64,000 bases of DNA, from assembly GCA_943846615.1 (NCBI GenBank), contig OX044354.1, positions 2,621,001 to 2,685,000 on the forward strand, written 5' to 3'. The translations under genes and the position numbers were made by a program. The notes beneath the pieces were generated by a model. That model searched no databases and had not been told where the DNA came from. It worked only from the letters and a program-made list of their open reading frames with translations. The stretch comes from an uncultured Amylibacter sp. (GTDB taxonomy: Bacteria; Pseudomonadota; Alphaproteobacteria; Rhodobacterales; Rhodobacteraceae). Shown here piece after piece: positions 18,433 to 28,917 of this stretch; the stretch's first letter is position 1; each line of letters starts with the position of its first letter.

Positions 18433-19785
18433 ATGTCCGATCTGATTGATAACCCAAAGCAGGGCGAAAACGCACCGGAATTTTCCGTGTCCGAATTGTC
18501 AGGCGCATTGAAACGCATGATCGAAGGCGAATTTTCCCATGTGCGTATTCGCGGTGAAATCGGACGCGTGGCACGCCCCGCATCGGGGCATCTGTATTAT
18601 GATCTAAAGGATGATAAATCTGTCATCGCGTCGGTCACTTGGAAGGGCCAAGCGGCGAAATTGGCCACCCAACCCGAAGAGGGGTTAGAGGTTGTTGCCA
18701 CAGGCAAAATCACGACGTTCGCAGGTCAATCACGTTATCAAATGATCGTTTCTGAGATGTCCGTGGCGGGTGTCGGCGCGTTGATGGCGCAATTGGAAAA
18801 GCGCAAGAAGGCATTGGCGGCAGAGGGCTTATTTGACGCCAGCCGTAAAAAAGACATCCCGTATTTGCCCGAGATCATTGGCGTGGTCACATCACCATCT
18901 GGCGCAGTCATCCGCGATATCCTACACCGACTGCGGGATCGTTTCCCACGCAAGGTTTTGGTTTGGCCCGTTGCCGTTCAGGGCGAAAAATGCGCGCCCG
19001 ATGTGACGGCGGCGATTGAAGGTTTCAACAAACTGACCCCCGGCGGCGCAATGCCGCGCCCCGATTTGATTATTGTGGCACGCGGTGGTGGATCGATAGA
19101 GGACCTATGGGGTTTCAACGAAGAAGCCGTGGTGCGTGCCACATACGCCAGCGACATTCCCGTGATTTCCGCTGTGGGCCACGAAACCGATACAACGTTG
19201 ATCGATTACGTGGCCGACCTGCGCGCACCCACGCCAACGGCGGCGGCTGAACATGCCGTGCCCGTGCGTGCGGATTTAATGGGTTGGATCGCATCAATGG
19301 AGGAACGCCGCGTGCGTTCTCTGTCGGCCAGTTTAGGTAACAAACGCCAACGCCTGCGTGATTTAGGACGCGCCCTGCCGAACCCCGCCGAAATGGTGGC
19401 GATGCAGGCACAGCGTTTGGATATGCTGGGGGATCGGTTGCCACGTGCATTGACCGCCGCCGCGGTGGCGAAGCGCACGCGTTTGGTACAGACCAGCGCG
19501 GGTTTGCGCCCACAGGCATTATCGACCCAAGTGGCGCAGAAAATGGATGTGTTGGATCGTTTGTTTAAGAACTTGAACACCAATGCAAAAACATCCGTGG
19601 ATCGGTTGCGGGGACAATTGGATGGGTTGGAACGTATTCGCCAGACATTGGGATATGAGGCGACGTTGAAACGTGGTTATGCCGTGGTGCGCGATCAGGC
19701 GGGGCAGGTTGTGATGACGGCGGACGCGGCGAGGGATGCGGATGCGTTGGAGATTGAGTTTCAGGATGGGAAGGTTAAGGCTTAG
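18433..19785 (+). CDS. xseA: Exodeoxyribonuclease VII large subunit
   Basis: Catalytic subunit of the single-strand-specific exonuclease VII that acts in repair. The 450 residues begin with an OB fold (FSVSELSGALKRMIEGEF, then VRIRGEIG and GHLYYDLKD). The nuclease core has GVVTSPSGAVIRDI, VARGGGSIEDLWGFNEE and SAVGHETDTTLIDYVADLRAPTPTAAAE. A long helical C-terminus follows. The small subunit xseB is not in the window. The stop codon overlaps the stop of the convergent gene in TTAG. Confidence 0.97.
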   Translation: MSDLIDNPKQGENAPEFSVSELSGALKRMIEGEFSHVRIRGEIGRVARPASGHLYYDLKDDKSVIASVTWKGQAAKLATQPEEGLEVVATGKITTFAGQSRYQMIVSEMSVAGVGALMAQLEKRKKALAAEGLFDASRKKDIPYLPEIIGVVTSPSGAVIRDILHRLRDRFPRKVLVWPVAVQGEKCAPDVTAAIEGFNKLTPGGAMPRPDLIIVARGGGSIEDLWGFNEEAVVRATYASDIPVISAVGHETDTTLIDYVADLRAPTPTAAAEHAVPVRADLMGWIASMEERRVRSLSASLGNKRQRLRDLGRALPNPAEMVAMQAQRLDMLGDRLPRALTAAAVAKRTRLVQTSAGLRPQALSTQVAQKMDVLDRLFKNLNTNAKTSVDRLRGQLDGLERIRQTLGYEATLKRGYAVVRDQAGQVVMTADAARDADALEIEFQDGKVKA

Positions 19786-20183
19786 CGCTTAAACGATGCC
19801 CCCAAATAAGGCGCTTCACACAATAATTCCTCGGTATTCACAAACTTCAATTCCAAATCATTTGCCGGGTCCGCGCCCAGTAATCGCGCTAAAAACCGAT
19901 CGCCATCCTGCATGAAATGCCAACATTGCGGTGTTGGGTTTTGATCATATGAAAAACAAATCGCATCGCCCTCGGTAAACCAATATCCCTGATCGCATTC
20001 GCCATTGGCAAATTTCCACGTCACCTTGCGATTAGGAAAATATTGTTCTGCACCGTGAAATTGATTTCCACTGTCGAAATACAGCGTTTTGTTGGTGCTG
20101 ATTTCCTCAAATTGTTGTGGCGTCACAATGTCTTGGGCCACGGTTGGGGTTGCCAGACATAACAGGGTCATCAAGATGCGCAT
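19782..20183 (-). CDS. Conserved secreted protein of unknown function
   Basis: The 133-residue product has a signal peptide (about 1-16, cleavage after TVAQ). The mature part is Trp/Cys-containing with four cysteines (GECDQGYW, ICFSYD, PQCWHFM, LLCEAP), probably forming two disulfides in the periplasm. It resembles small Rhodobacteraceae secreted proteins without an assigned role. It converges on xseA with overlapping stop codons and is divergent from the FDH-beta-type gene. Confidence 0.7.
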   Translation of the reverse strand: MRILMTLLCLATPTVAQDIVTPQQFEEISTNKTLYFDSGNQFHGAEQYFPNRKVTWKFANGECDQGYWFTEGDAICFSYDQNPTPQCWHFMQDGDRFLARLLGADPANDLELKFVNTEELLCEAPYLGASFKR

Positions 20184-20365
20184 ATTAAACCAGTCTTTTT
20201 CACTACCCTAGCAACCCGCGCGAATGATTGAAAGATGGCGTGGATCGGAAACATCCACCGCGCAAATCTGTGCCGATTACGAATTTTACGACTTACAAGT
20301 CGCTTTTCCCACTCGGCATTTGCGCAATCACGGGTATTGTATCCCAAAGTGTAAGGACGGGCAGT

Positions 20366-22054
20366 ATGGCTGAACAAAAAGATGGCGTGTGGAAATCGGG
20401 CAAGGGGAAGGGGCGCAAAACGCCCAAGGGCCGACAGGCCACTGAAACCGCGCTGGCGGATATCCGCGAATTACTGGGCGCGCGTGAACGTCGCCCCGAT
20501 TTGTTAATCGAGCATCTGCACCTGATTCAAGATAAATATAATTACCTATCCTCTCAACATCTGGCCGCATTGGCCGAAGAAATGCGCCTGTCGCAAACCG
20601 AAGTTTACGAAGTGGCCAGTTTTTATGCTCATTTCGATATCGTCAAAGAGGGCGAAGATGTGCCACCTGCATTGACCATCCGTGTTTGCGACAGTCTGTC
20701 GTGTGAATTGGCGGGGGCGCAGGATTTGTTGCGTGAATTGGGCACGAAATACAACAATGGCGAAGTGCGCGTTTTGCGTGCGCCCTGTATGGGGCGCTGT
20801 GATACGGCACCTGTATTGGAAATCGGCCACAACCACATCGATCACGCCGATGCGGCCAAAGTGAAAGCGGCGATTGACGCCGATGACACCCACGCCCATT
20901 TGCCAGATTACGAGCAATTCGAAGCCTACAGCGATGACGGCGGTTATCGCGAACTGACCGCATTGCGTGGCGGATCGAAAACACCCGATCAGGTTCAAGA
21001 AGAAGTGTTGGACAGTGGTTTGCGTGGCATGGGTGGCGCGGGCTTCCCATCTGGTAAAAAATGGTCGTTTGTGCGCATGAACGAAGGTGTGCGCTATTTG
21101 GCGGTAAACGGTGACGAGGGCGAGCCAGGAACATTTAAGGATCGCTACTTCTTGGAACGCGAACCACATGTATTCCTGGAAGGCATGTTGATCGCTGCAT
21201 GGGCGGTCGAAGCGGAGAAATGCTTTATCTACATGCGTGATGAATACCCTGCCATTTTGGAAATTCTACGTGTGGAAATCGCCAAGTTGGAAAATGCGGG
21301 CATAGTGGACGCAGGTTACATCGATTTGCGCCGTGGCGCGGGCGCATATATCTGTGGTGAAGAAAGCGCGATGATCGAAAGTATCGAAGGCAAGAAAGGC
21401 TTGCCGCGTCATCGTCCGCCATTCGTAGCCTCGGTTGGTATTTTTAACCGACCCACATTGGTGCATAACGTAGAAACATTGTACTGGATTGCGAAAATTG
21501 CTCGCGGGGGCCCAGATGTATTTGGCGCGCATGGTGTGCATGGACGTCGCGGCATGCGCAGCTATTCCGTATCGGGGCGGGTGCGTTTTCCAGGTGTAAA
21601 ACTGGCGCCAGCGGGAACAACAATCCGCGAGTTGATCGAAGATCATTGTGGCGGCATGTTGGATGGACACGCATTCAAAGCGTATCAACCAGGTGGGCCA
21701 TCATCTGGCCTGTTGCCAGCCTCTATGGATGATATTCCGCTGGATTTTGACACCTTACAGGAGCACGGTACCTTCATCGGATCGGCGGCTGTGGTCGTTC
21801 TGTCTGACCAAGACAGCGCCAAAGCGGCGGCATTGAACATGCTGCGTTTCTTTGAGGATGAGAGCTGTGGGCAATGCACACCGTGCCGCGTGGGTTGTGA
21901 AAAGGCCGTGAAATTGATGGATCAGGACACGTGGGACCAAGGGTTGCTAGAAGAATTATCTGTTGCCATGGTGGATGCATCGATTTGTGGTCTGGGACAG
22001 GCAGCGCCGAACCCGATCCGCATGGTGATGAAACACTTCAAAGACGAAATTTAG
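20366..22054 (+). CDS. fdsB: Fused NuoE/NuoF-like diaphorase, formate dehydrogenase beta (FdsG-FdsB) type
   Basis: An NAD-linked diaphorase module that, in known relatives, passes electrons from a molybdenum formate dehydrogenase alpha subunit to NAD+. The 562 residues fuse two parts. Residues 1-150 are NuoE-like with 2Fe-2S ligands in VCDSLSC and APCMGRCD. The rest is NuoF-like with FMN/NADH motifs GMGGAGFPSGKKW, NGDEGEPGTFKDR and GAGAYICGEES, and the 4Fe-4S motif ESCGQCTPCRVGC. ATG 20366 has AAGGA upstream; a longer in-frame extension to 20228 has no domain. No alpha subunit (fdsA), fdsC or fdsD is next to it, so its partner is uncertain. Confidence 0.85.
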   Translation: MAEQKDGVWKSGKGKGRKTPKGRQATETALADIRELLGARERRPDLLIEHLHLIQDKYNYLSSQHLAALAEEMRLSQTEVYEVASFYAHFDIVKEGEDVPPALTIRVCDSLSCELAGAQDLLRELGTKYNNGEVRVLRAPCMGRCDTAPVLEIGHNHIDHADAAKVKAAIDADDTHAHLPDYEQFEAYSDDGGYRELTALRGGSKTPDQVQEEVLDSGLRGMGGAGFPSGKKWSFVRMNEGVRYLAVNGDEGEPGTFKDRYFLEREPHVFLEGMLIAAWAVEAEKCFIYMRDEYPAILEILRVEIAKLENAGIVDAGYIDLRRGAGAYICGEESAMIESIEGKKGLPRHRPPFVASVGIFNRPTLVHNVETLYWIAKIARGGPDVFGAHGVHGRRGMRSYSVSGRVRFPGVKLAPAGTTIRELIEDHCGGMLDGHAFKAYQPGGPSSGLLPASMDDIPLDFDTLQEHGTFIGSAAVVVLSDQDSAKAAALNMLRFFEDESCGQCTPCRVGCEKAVKLMDQDTWDQGLLEELSVAMVDASICGLGQAAPNPIRMVMKHFKDEI

Positions 22055-22057
22055 TTG

Positions 22058-22705
22058 ATGATCCTCGTTTGCATCATATGCGCGACAATCTTTGGGCTTG
22101 CGTATCAAATTTGGTTTTGCAAACAACCGCCATCGTTTATGAAATCGATTGTGAAAACAACGGCAATTGGTACCTTAGTGCCGGCGGCACTGTTGACAGG
22201 CGCACCAGCGTTGCTGGGCTCGGGTTTGGCATTCTGTGCATTGGGTGATTTCTGGTTGTCACGAAACGGAGAGCGCGCATTTCTTATCGGGCTGATCAGC
22301 TTCGCGATTGGGCACATTTGCTATATCTTGTTGTTTTTCAGCACCTCTGCCGCACTGCTATTTTTGTTGGAAATGCCATGGGTCATTGCTGTTGGTGTCT
22401 TAATGATGATGGGCGGCTTCATGGGGCGTGTTTTGTGGCCTGCAACGGGATCAATTCGTATCCCCGTAATGGTCTATATCGCGATCATCATTGCCATGGG
22501 CATCGCAGCCATATCTACCATACAAAATGGGTCATATGTTGTGCTGATTGGAGCGGGGTTATTTATTCTCTCAGATATCATCTTATCAACTGAGCTATTT
22601 TTATTGCCCGTAAAACATAAACTATGCCGCATAACCCCTTATTTTGTATGGGCATTTTATTGGCTTGGCCAAGTGTCGATATTTTCGGGCGTCGTATTTT
22701 TCTAA
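22058..22705 (+). CDS. YhhN family membrane protein (lysoplasmalogenase-like)
   Basis: A 215-residue protein with about seven or eight membrane helices. The YhhN/TMEM86 signature is visible as LCALGDFWLSR-like FCALGDFWLSRNGERAFLIG followed by FAIGHICYI and, near the end, LFILSDIILS. Characterised relatives hydrolyse the vinyl-ether bond of lysoplasmalogens; bacterial ones are mostly untested. ATG 22058 lies directly after the FDH-beta stop (a TTG at 22055 is also in frame), so it is co-transcribed. Confidence 0.8.
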   Translation: MILVCIICATIFGLAYQIWFCKQPPSFMKSIVKTTAIGTLVPAALLTGAPALLGSGLAFCALGDFWLSRNGERAFLIGLISFAIGHICYILLFFSTSAALLFLLEMPWVIAVGVLMMMGGFMGRVLWPATGSIRIPVMVYIAIIIAMGIAAISTIQNGSYVVLIGAGLFILSDIILSTELFLLPVKHKLCRITPYFVWAFYWLGQVSIFSGVVFF

Positions 22706-22781
22706 ACGATGCGCTGTACAGTTGGCCTTTTCCTTGTTTGAATTACGGGTTAAAGACATCTGGTAACAATGGGCCTGCGAT

Positions 22782-24211
<1,430 letters not shown>

Positions 24212-24215
<4 letters not shown>

Positions 24216-25120
24216 GCGAGGCACTAATCGAACTGGCAGGCACCCCCGCAGGCGCTCAATTGGCGATGTTTCTGGCACTGTTCGCCGCCGTCATGCACGC
24301 GGTTTTCGGTGCCTTGCAGAAGGGGCGTCATGATCCGTGGTTGTCACGCGGGGCGATTGATTTTTGTTATGGGGTGATGGCGGCCCCCTTCGCCTTTTTC
24401 GTCGTTCCATGGCCCGAACCTCATATGTGGTTAATATTCGCAGGAATGTTGGCTATTCACGTCATCTATAAAATCACCCAAGGCATGGCCTATGCCCATG
24501 GCGCATATACTGTTGTATATCCTGTTGTACGTGGTCTGGGCCCATTGGTCACCGTAATTGCGGCGGGATTTGTTTTTGGCGAACGTTTTGCTATGGCACA
24601 ATGGGGCGGCGTGTTGTTGTTAACTTTGTCCATATTGGCGCTGGCGGGGGTGAACCTGTCGCGTGAAACACGCGTAAACCGATCCGAATTACGCTTGGCG
24701 TTAATGTGGGCCGTTTTGGGTGGTGTCATGGTGGCCGCATACACGACATATGACGCATATGGAATCCGCGCCACCGCCGATCCGTTCACATTTTTGGCAT
24801 GGTTTTTCTTTATCGATGGGTTGGTGGTATTTCCCTGGGTCGCCCTAACACGTTGGCGCAAAATGCCAGAGCGCCCCGAAATCGCCCCCTTGATGACACG
24901 CGGTTTTATCGGAGGGATTGTTGCATTTTTAAGCTTTGGTTCCATCATGATGGCAACAAGGCTGGACAGTGTGGGCGAAGCGGCGGTATTGAGGGAAACT
25001 TCACCGGTTTTTGCGGCGTTGATCGGCTGGTTTTTCCTAAAAGAAACGGTTGGGCCAACACGCGGTATATTGATGGGTTTAATTGCACTGGGTGCGGTAT
25101 TTGTGGAATTTGGAGGCTGA
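24212..25120 (+). CDS. EamA/DMT family transporter
   Basis: A 302-residue inner-membrane protein with about ten helices in two EamA halves; the second repeat begins near residue 165 ([23 protein letters not shown]). [23 protein letters not shown] in the first half and [17 protein letters not shown] in the second are the matching ends of each half. The substrate is unknown; relatives export amino acids or metabolites. The start is GTG at 24212, overlapping the ftsY stop in GTGA, so the gene is coupled to ftsY. yciB follows after one base. Confidence 0.88.
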
Positions 25121-25121
25121 A

Positions 25122-25724
25122 ATGACTGAAAAAACAGTAAAACCATGGGTGAAACCCGTGTTGGAAATGGGACCGGTGGTTCTGTTCTTTGTGGCTTACA
25201 CCAGGATTAAAGACCGTGAATTCACCATTCTTGGCGAAACTTACGAAGGCTTTATTGTTGCGACGGCACTGTTCATTCCTGTGTTATTACTATCGACGCT
25301 GATCCTGTACATGCTTACGGGAAAACTGTCGAAAATGCAGATTTTTACAGCGCTTTTGGTGGTGGTTTTCGGTGGTTTGGGTATCTGGTTTAACGACGAA
25401 CGTTTCTTTAAGATGAAACCAACGATGATTTATATTTTGTTCGGCGGCATCCTTGGCTTTGGATTGTTGAAGGGGCAGTCATACCTGAAAATGGTTCTGG
25501 ATGGGGCGATGCCACTTACTGATCAGGGATGGATGATTTTGACCAAACGTTTCACGACATTCTTCTTTGGTTTGGCAGTCGCTAACGAGGTGATCTGGCG
25601 CACCATGTCCACAGATACATGGGTAAATTTCAAAACCTTTGGTCTGCCCATTGCGATGTTTGTTTTTATCATGTTCCAAGCGGGGATGATGAACGCGCAT
25701 GGGGATGAAACCACCAAAGACTAG
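25122..25724 (+). CDS. yciB: Inner membrane-spanning protein YciB (septation protein A family)
   Basis: A 200-residue protein with about five or six membrane helices, in the IspZ/YciB family that affects septation and envelope integrity. Family motifs are LEMGPVVLFFVAY near the start, then FNDERFFKMKPTMIYILFGGILGFG, LTDQGWMILTKRFTTFFF and ANEVIWRTMSTDTWVNFKTFG. ATG 25122 follows TGGAGG and fits the family start; a longer in-frame ORF from 25083 only runs back into the preceding gene. The stop codon overlaps that of the convergent GST gene in CTAG. Confidence 0.94.
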   Translation: MTEKTVKPWVKPVLEMGPVVLFFVAYTRIKDREFTILGETYEGFIVATALFIPVLLLSTLILYMLTGKLSKMQIFTALLVVVFGGLGIWFNDERFFKMKPTMIYILFGGILGFGLLKGQSYLKMVLDGAMPLTDQGWMILTKRFTTFFFGLAVANEVIWRTMSTDTWVNFKTFGLPIAMFVFIMFQAGMMNAHGDETTKD

Positions 25725-26422
25725 TCGCGTGTTTTAAACAGGTTGCTTTGCGCCTGTTTCCCACTGTTATCGCCACGTTTTTCCGAGGCCAATGCGCGTC
25801 CTTGTTGCACGCCTTTGCGTGCGCTGCAGCGTTCTAACCATGCAGCCATATTTGGGAATTCCGACAAATTCTGTTGCTGGCCTTCCCATAGGCTGGCCCA
25901 AGGCCAAACGGCCATGTCGGCAATAGAATATTCACGGCAAATAAATTCTCGCCCTGCTAAACGGCGATCCAGCACACCGTACAGGCGTGCCACTTCTGCG
26001 CGATAACGCCCTTGTGCATATGGCAATACCTGTGGTGGTTCCATGTTTGGGGCGTATTTCAGGAAATGATGCGCCTGTCCGGCCATTGGGCCAACACCGC
26101 CCATTTGCCACATCAACCATTGATCGATTTCAATACGGTCACGCTCGGAATTGCCATAAAACAAACCGGTCTTACGCGCCAAATATTGTAAGATTGCACC
26201 AGATTCAAACAGTGTAATTGGTGCGCCATCGGGCCCATCAGGATCAATTATCGCCGGCATGCGATTGTTTGGTGACAGTTTCAGGAATTCTGGCTTAAAT
26301 TGGTCACCCTTGGAAATATCAACCAAGTTCACTTCAAAAGGCAATCCCATCTCATTCAAAGCAATGGAAATTTTCCACCCGTTTGGGGTTGGCCAAAAGT
26401 AGAGTTGTATTGGATCAGACAT
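25721..26422 (-). CDS. Glutathione S-transferase family protein (nu class, YghU/YfcG-like)
   Basis: A cytosolic 233-residue protein with an N-terminal thioredoxin fold: IQLYFWPTPNGWKISIALNE with the TPNGWK motif typical of nu-class enzymes, and the glutathione-binding cis-proline and Ser regions NNRMPAIIDP and LFESGAIL. The C-terminal helical domain holds WLMWQMGGVGPMAGQAHHF, also characteristic. E. coli relatives have disulfide-bond reductase activity toward small thiols. The in vivo substrate is unknown. The last about 25 residues are polar and probably disordered. Confidence 0.9.
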   Translation of the reverse strand: MSDPIQLYFWPTPNGWKISIALNEMGLPFEVNLVDISKGDQFKPEFLKLSPNNRMPAIIDPDGPDGAPITLFESGAILQYLARKTGLFYGNSERDRIEIDQWLMWQMGGVGPMAGQAHHFLKYAPNMEPPQVLPYAQGRYRAEVARLYGVLDRRLAGREFICREYSIADMAVWPWASLWEGQQQNLSEFPNMAAWLERCSARKGVQQGRALASEKRGDNSGKQAQSNLFKTRD

Positions 26423-26496
26423 GAATGGTGTTTCCTTGAATTACCATCGAATGATGGCAGAAATCCCATAGCGATCAAGCCTAAATTTTCATCTAT

Positions 26497-27519
26497 TTAT
26501 CGTGCGCGTCGTTGACGCATTGGAGCCATGATTCTGAAATGACGCCGCAAAAATCCCGTTTGATCGTCTTCGGGCGCGGGTTTGGCCACAAACAACCGAT
26601 CACGAATGGTTTGCACCGAAGTATTTGGCGCATTGTGAATAATCCGCGTTATCAAATCGTCAATTGATCGATCAGGCCCAAAACACCATTTGCAGAACCG
26701 TTTGCGCAAAATGGGCAAACTGGTGCCGCGCATAACTTGGCGCCGTTGTTCATTTTGCGATGTTTTGACATCTATCCAGTTATGGCGTTGGAATGGAAAA
26801 CCCAACGCGATCAATCGATCCTTGGGACCAGATTTCGGCATTTCAGCATTGGCGCGATGATCCATCAGGCGTGTAGCACCGGATAAAAGGTTATAAAATT
26901 GCGTACCCTTGGTGTTGCTTTGGCTGAGTGCGGTTAATGTATTGGCGCTGAATTCATGTCCAGCCATGATAACAACGCGGTTCAGGTGATTGCCAGTCAG
27001 ATATTGAAAACACTGCATCACGATGCGCGCGCCCAAGCCATGACAGATGATATTCACAATACGATCCGCTTCGATTTCCTTTATCGCATTTATCAATGTC
27101 GCAAGATTGGCGGCCTCTTGTTCAGCGGCCTCAAATAATGCTGCGTTATTTGGTCCTGATAATAACTCTGTCTTTATCGCATCCCAACCAAATGCAATCG
27201 CCATATTGCCCTGATGCGCAATTCCAATGGACGAAAATCGCATTGGCCATGCGCGGCTTTGCCACTTTTTTGGCCCCAGATGGCGCGCATAGATCGTCAT
27301 CTGACTGTCTGCCCGATTTGAAAACGGTGAAAATCCGCCACCATGCACCATAATCGTGACCGGCAGATCGCGTTCCATTCCCGCCAATCTATGGCGTAGC
27401 ATGAATTTAAAATCACGCACGGGTTGATCAGGGCAGACAAGTCGCCACCCCCAACTGTCAATGCGAAAAACGGGCAGGGGGTGTGTGGTTTTGCTGTGCA
27501 GGGCGGTATCGAATTTCAT
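26497..27519 (-). CDS. Alpha/beta hydrolase-fold protein with altered nucleophile elbow
   Basis: A 340-residue protein. MVHGGGFSPFSNRA (about residues 57-70) looks like the oxyanion-hole HG motif of alpha/beta hydrolases. The helix containing the elbow reads NIICHGLGARIVMQCFQYL, where relatives have HSLGAR with Ser as nucleophile; here that Ser is Gly. MAGHEFSAN follows a beta strand. The C-terminal about 100 residues are basic. Either the enzyme is inactive or the call of the elbow is off. No signal peptide. It stands alone on the minus strand, divergent from metZ. Confidence 0.6.
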   Translation of the reverse strand: MKFDTALHSKTTHPLPVFRIDSWGWRLVCPDQPVRDFKFMLRHRLAGMERDLPVTIMVHGGGFSPFSNRADSQMTIYARHLGPKKWQSRAWPMRFSSIGIAHQGNMAIAFGWDAIKTELLSGPNNAALFEAAEQEAANLATLINAIKEIEADRIVNIICHGLGARIVMQCFQYLTGNHLNRVVIMAGHEFSANTLTALSQSNTKGTQFYNLLSGATRLMDHRANAEMPKSGPKDRLIALGFPFQRHNWIDVKTSQNEQRRQVMRGTSLPILRKRFCKWCFGPDRSIDDLITRIIHNAPNTSVQTIRDRLFVAKPAPEDDQTGFLRRHFRIMAPMRQRRAR

Positions 27520-27581
27520 ACCCTACATAAATACCAACAAAATAAAAATTCCGTTCCCAAACACCTAACAAGGAATAAAGA

Positions 27582-27610
27582 TTGACGTTTTTTTTCCTGC
27601 GAACTAAAAA
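27582..27610 (+). promoter_or_regulatory. Sigma-70-type promoter of the metZ transcript
   Basis: TTGACG at 27582-27587 and TAAAAA at 27605-27610 are exactly 17 bp apart. The predicted start, about 7 nt later, falls on the first base-paired stem of the riboswitch, which supports both calls. Confidence 0.65.
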
Positions 27611-27611
27611 A

Positions 27612-27670
27612 CAGATGTGGCGATTTAAACCGAATTGTGGGCCACGTTAAATATGCCGCTAAACAGGTCG
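27612..27670 (+). ncRNA. SAM-II riboswitch upstream of metZ
   Basis: The leader has the SAM-II layout. P1 is formed by 27615-27621 (ATGTGGC) and 27641-27647 (GCCACGT), with one wobble. Its loop holds GATTTAAACCGAATT, followed after P1 by TTAAATATGCC and the hallmark GCTAAA at 27658-27663. This closely follows the metX SAM-II RNA (GATTTAACCGTATTG, then GATAAATGTAGCTAAA), from memory. SAM-II RNAs fold as an H-type pseudoknot that binds S-adenosylmethionine and lowers expression of methionine genes in alphaproteobacteria. The placement before metZ fits exactly. Confidence 0.88.
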
Positions 27671-27678
27671 AGGCGTGC

Positions 27679-27703
27679 AACCCCGACTTTATCGGGGTTT
27701 TTT
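27679..27703 (+). terminator. Intrinsic terminator between the SAM-II aptamer and metZ
   Basis: AACCCCGA and TCGGGGTT form an 8-bp stem around CTTTA, followed by a further T-run. It lies 16 nt after the GCTAAA of the aptamer and 27 nt before the metZ start, so it looks like the expression platform of a transcription-attenuation switch. GGTCG at 27666-27670 can pair with CGACT at 27684-27688 and would then block the stem (inference). Confidence 0.8.
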
Positions 27704-27729
27704 ATGGGCACGACCCAAAGGATATGATT

Positions 27730-28908
27730 ATGGAAAATTGGAAACCACGCACCAAATTGGTTCACGCTGGCGCAAAGCGCAGTCAATTCGGCGAATTGTC
27801 CGAAGCAATGTTTTTGACCCAAGGCTTTGTCTACGACAGCCCTGAACAGGCCGAAGCGCGTTTTATTGAAAACCAGCCAGACGAATACATCTATGGCCGT
27901 TACGGTAACCCAACTGTGCGCATGTTCGAAGAACGGATGATGGCGCTGGAAGGCGCCGAAGATGCCTTTGGCACAGCAACGGGTATGGCCGCCGTTTCAG
28001 GCACATTGTTTTCATTACTAAGTGCAGGCGATCACATCGTATCGTCCAAGGCATTGTTTGGTTCATGCCTGTTCGTGATCGATGATATTTTGCGACGTTG
28101 GGGCGTAGAGGTGACGTTGGTAGACGGCACAGACTTGTCTGCATGGCAGTCCGCAATGCAACCAAACACTAAGGTGTGTTTCTGCGAAGCGATTTCAAAT
28201 CCAACATTGGAAGTGACCGACATTGCTGGCATCGCCAAAATTGCCCATGATGCAGGGGCATTGCTGGTAGTAGATAACGTATTTGCGACACCAGTTCACC
28301 AACGCACATTGGAACTGGGCGCGGACATCGTTGTTTACAGCGCCACCAAACACATCGACGGGCAGGGGCGTTGTCTGGGCGGTGTCGTGTTAGGAACCGA
28401 AGAATTCATTCAGGAAACCTTTATCCCGTTTAACAAACACACAGGTCCATCCATGTCACCGTTTAACGCGTGGGTGATGTTGAAGGGGTTGGAAACATTA
28501 TCCCTACGGTGCGATGCACAGGCGGATACTGCGGTGAAAATTGTGGACGCGTTGCGCGGTCATGACAAGATTGGACGCATTTTGTACCCAACGGATGCCG
28601 ATCACCCGAACCACGAACTGGCGCGTCGGCAAATGACACGCGGTGGCACGGTGATCGCGTTTGAAGTGAAGGGCGGCAAAGAAGCTGCGTTTCGGGCGCT
28701 GAACGCACTGAACATTGTGATCCTTTCCAATAACCTTGGCGACGCCAAGAGTTTGGCAACGCATCCCGTAACCACAACTCATAAAAATCTATCACCAGAG
28801 GCCCGCGCGGCGGCGGGGATAACGGATGGGTTGATCCGTTTGTCGGTGGGATTAGAAGATTCGGATGATCTGATTGCGGATATTTTGGGTGCGCTAAACA
28901 CGGCATAG
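27730..28908 (+). CDS. metZ: O-succinylhomoserine sulfhydrylase
   Basis: A PLP enzyme that makes homocysteine directly from O-succinylhomoserine and sulfide, in methionine synthesis. The 392 residues match the family. YGRYGNPTV (about 55) binds the cofactor phosphate, GMAAVSGTLFSLLSAGDH follows, the PLP lysine lies in YSATKHIDGQGRCLGG, and the C-terminus has the LSVGLEDSDDLI signature. ATG 27730 has AAAGGAT 6 nt upstream and gives the usual MENWKPRTKLVHAG start. An in-frame GTG start at 27637 would lie in the riboswitch and is rejected. Cystathionine synthase or lyase are near relatives, but the riboswitch and motif set favour MetZ. Confidence 0.93.
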   Translation: MENWKPRTKLVHAGAKRSQFGELSEAMFLTQGFVYDSPEQAEARFIENQPDEYIYGRYGNPTVRMFEERMMALEGAEDAFGTATGMAAVSGTLFSLLSAGDHIVSSKALFGSCLFVIDDILRRWGVEVTLVDGTDLSAWQSAMQPNTKVCFCEAISNPTLEVTDIAGIAKIAHDAGALLVVDNVFATPVHQRTLELGADIVVYSATKHIDGQGRCLGGVVLGTEEFIQETFIPFNKHTGPSMSPFNAWVMLKGLETLSLRCDAQADTAVKIVDALRGHDKIGRILYPTDADHPNHELARRQMTRGGTVIAFEVKGGKEAAFRALNALNIVILSNNLGDAKSLATHPVTTTHKNLSPEARAAAGITDGLIRLSVGLEDSDDLIADILGALNTA

Positions 28909-28917
28909 GCCGAACGG

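Noticed and set aside
20228..20365. 46-residue N-terminal extension of the FDH-beta-type protein
   Set aside because: No domain or signal; ATG 20366 has a ribosome binding site and starts the recognisable protein.
27637..27729. N-terminal extension of metZ from GTG 27637
   Set aside because: It would lie inside the SAM-II aptamer and terminator; ATG 27730 has a ribosome binding site and the family N-terminus.
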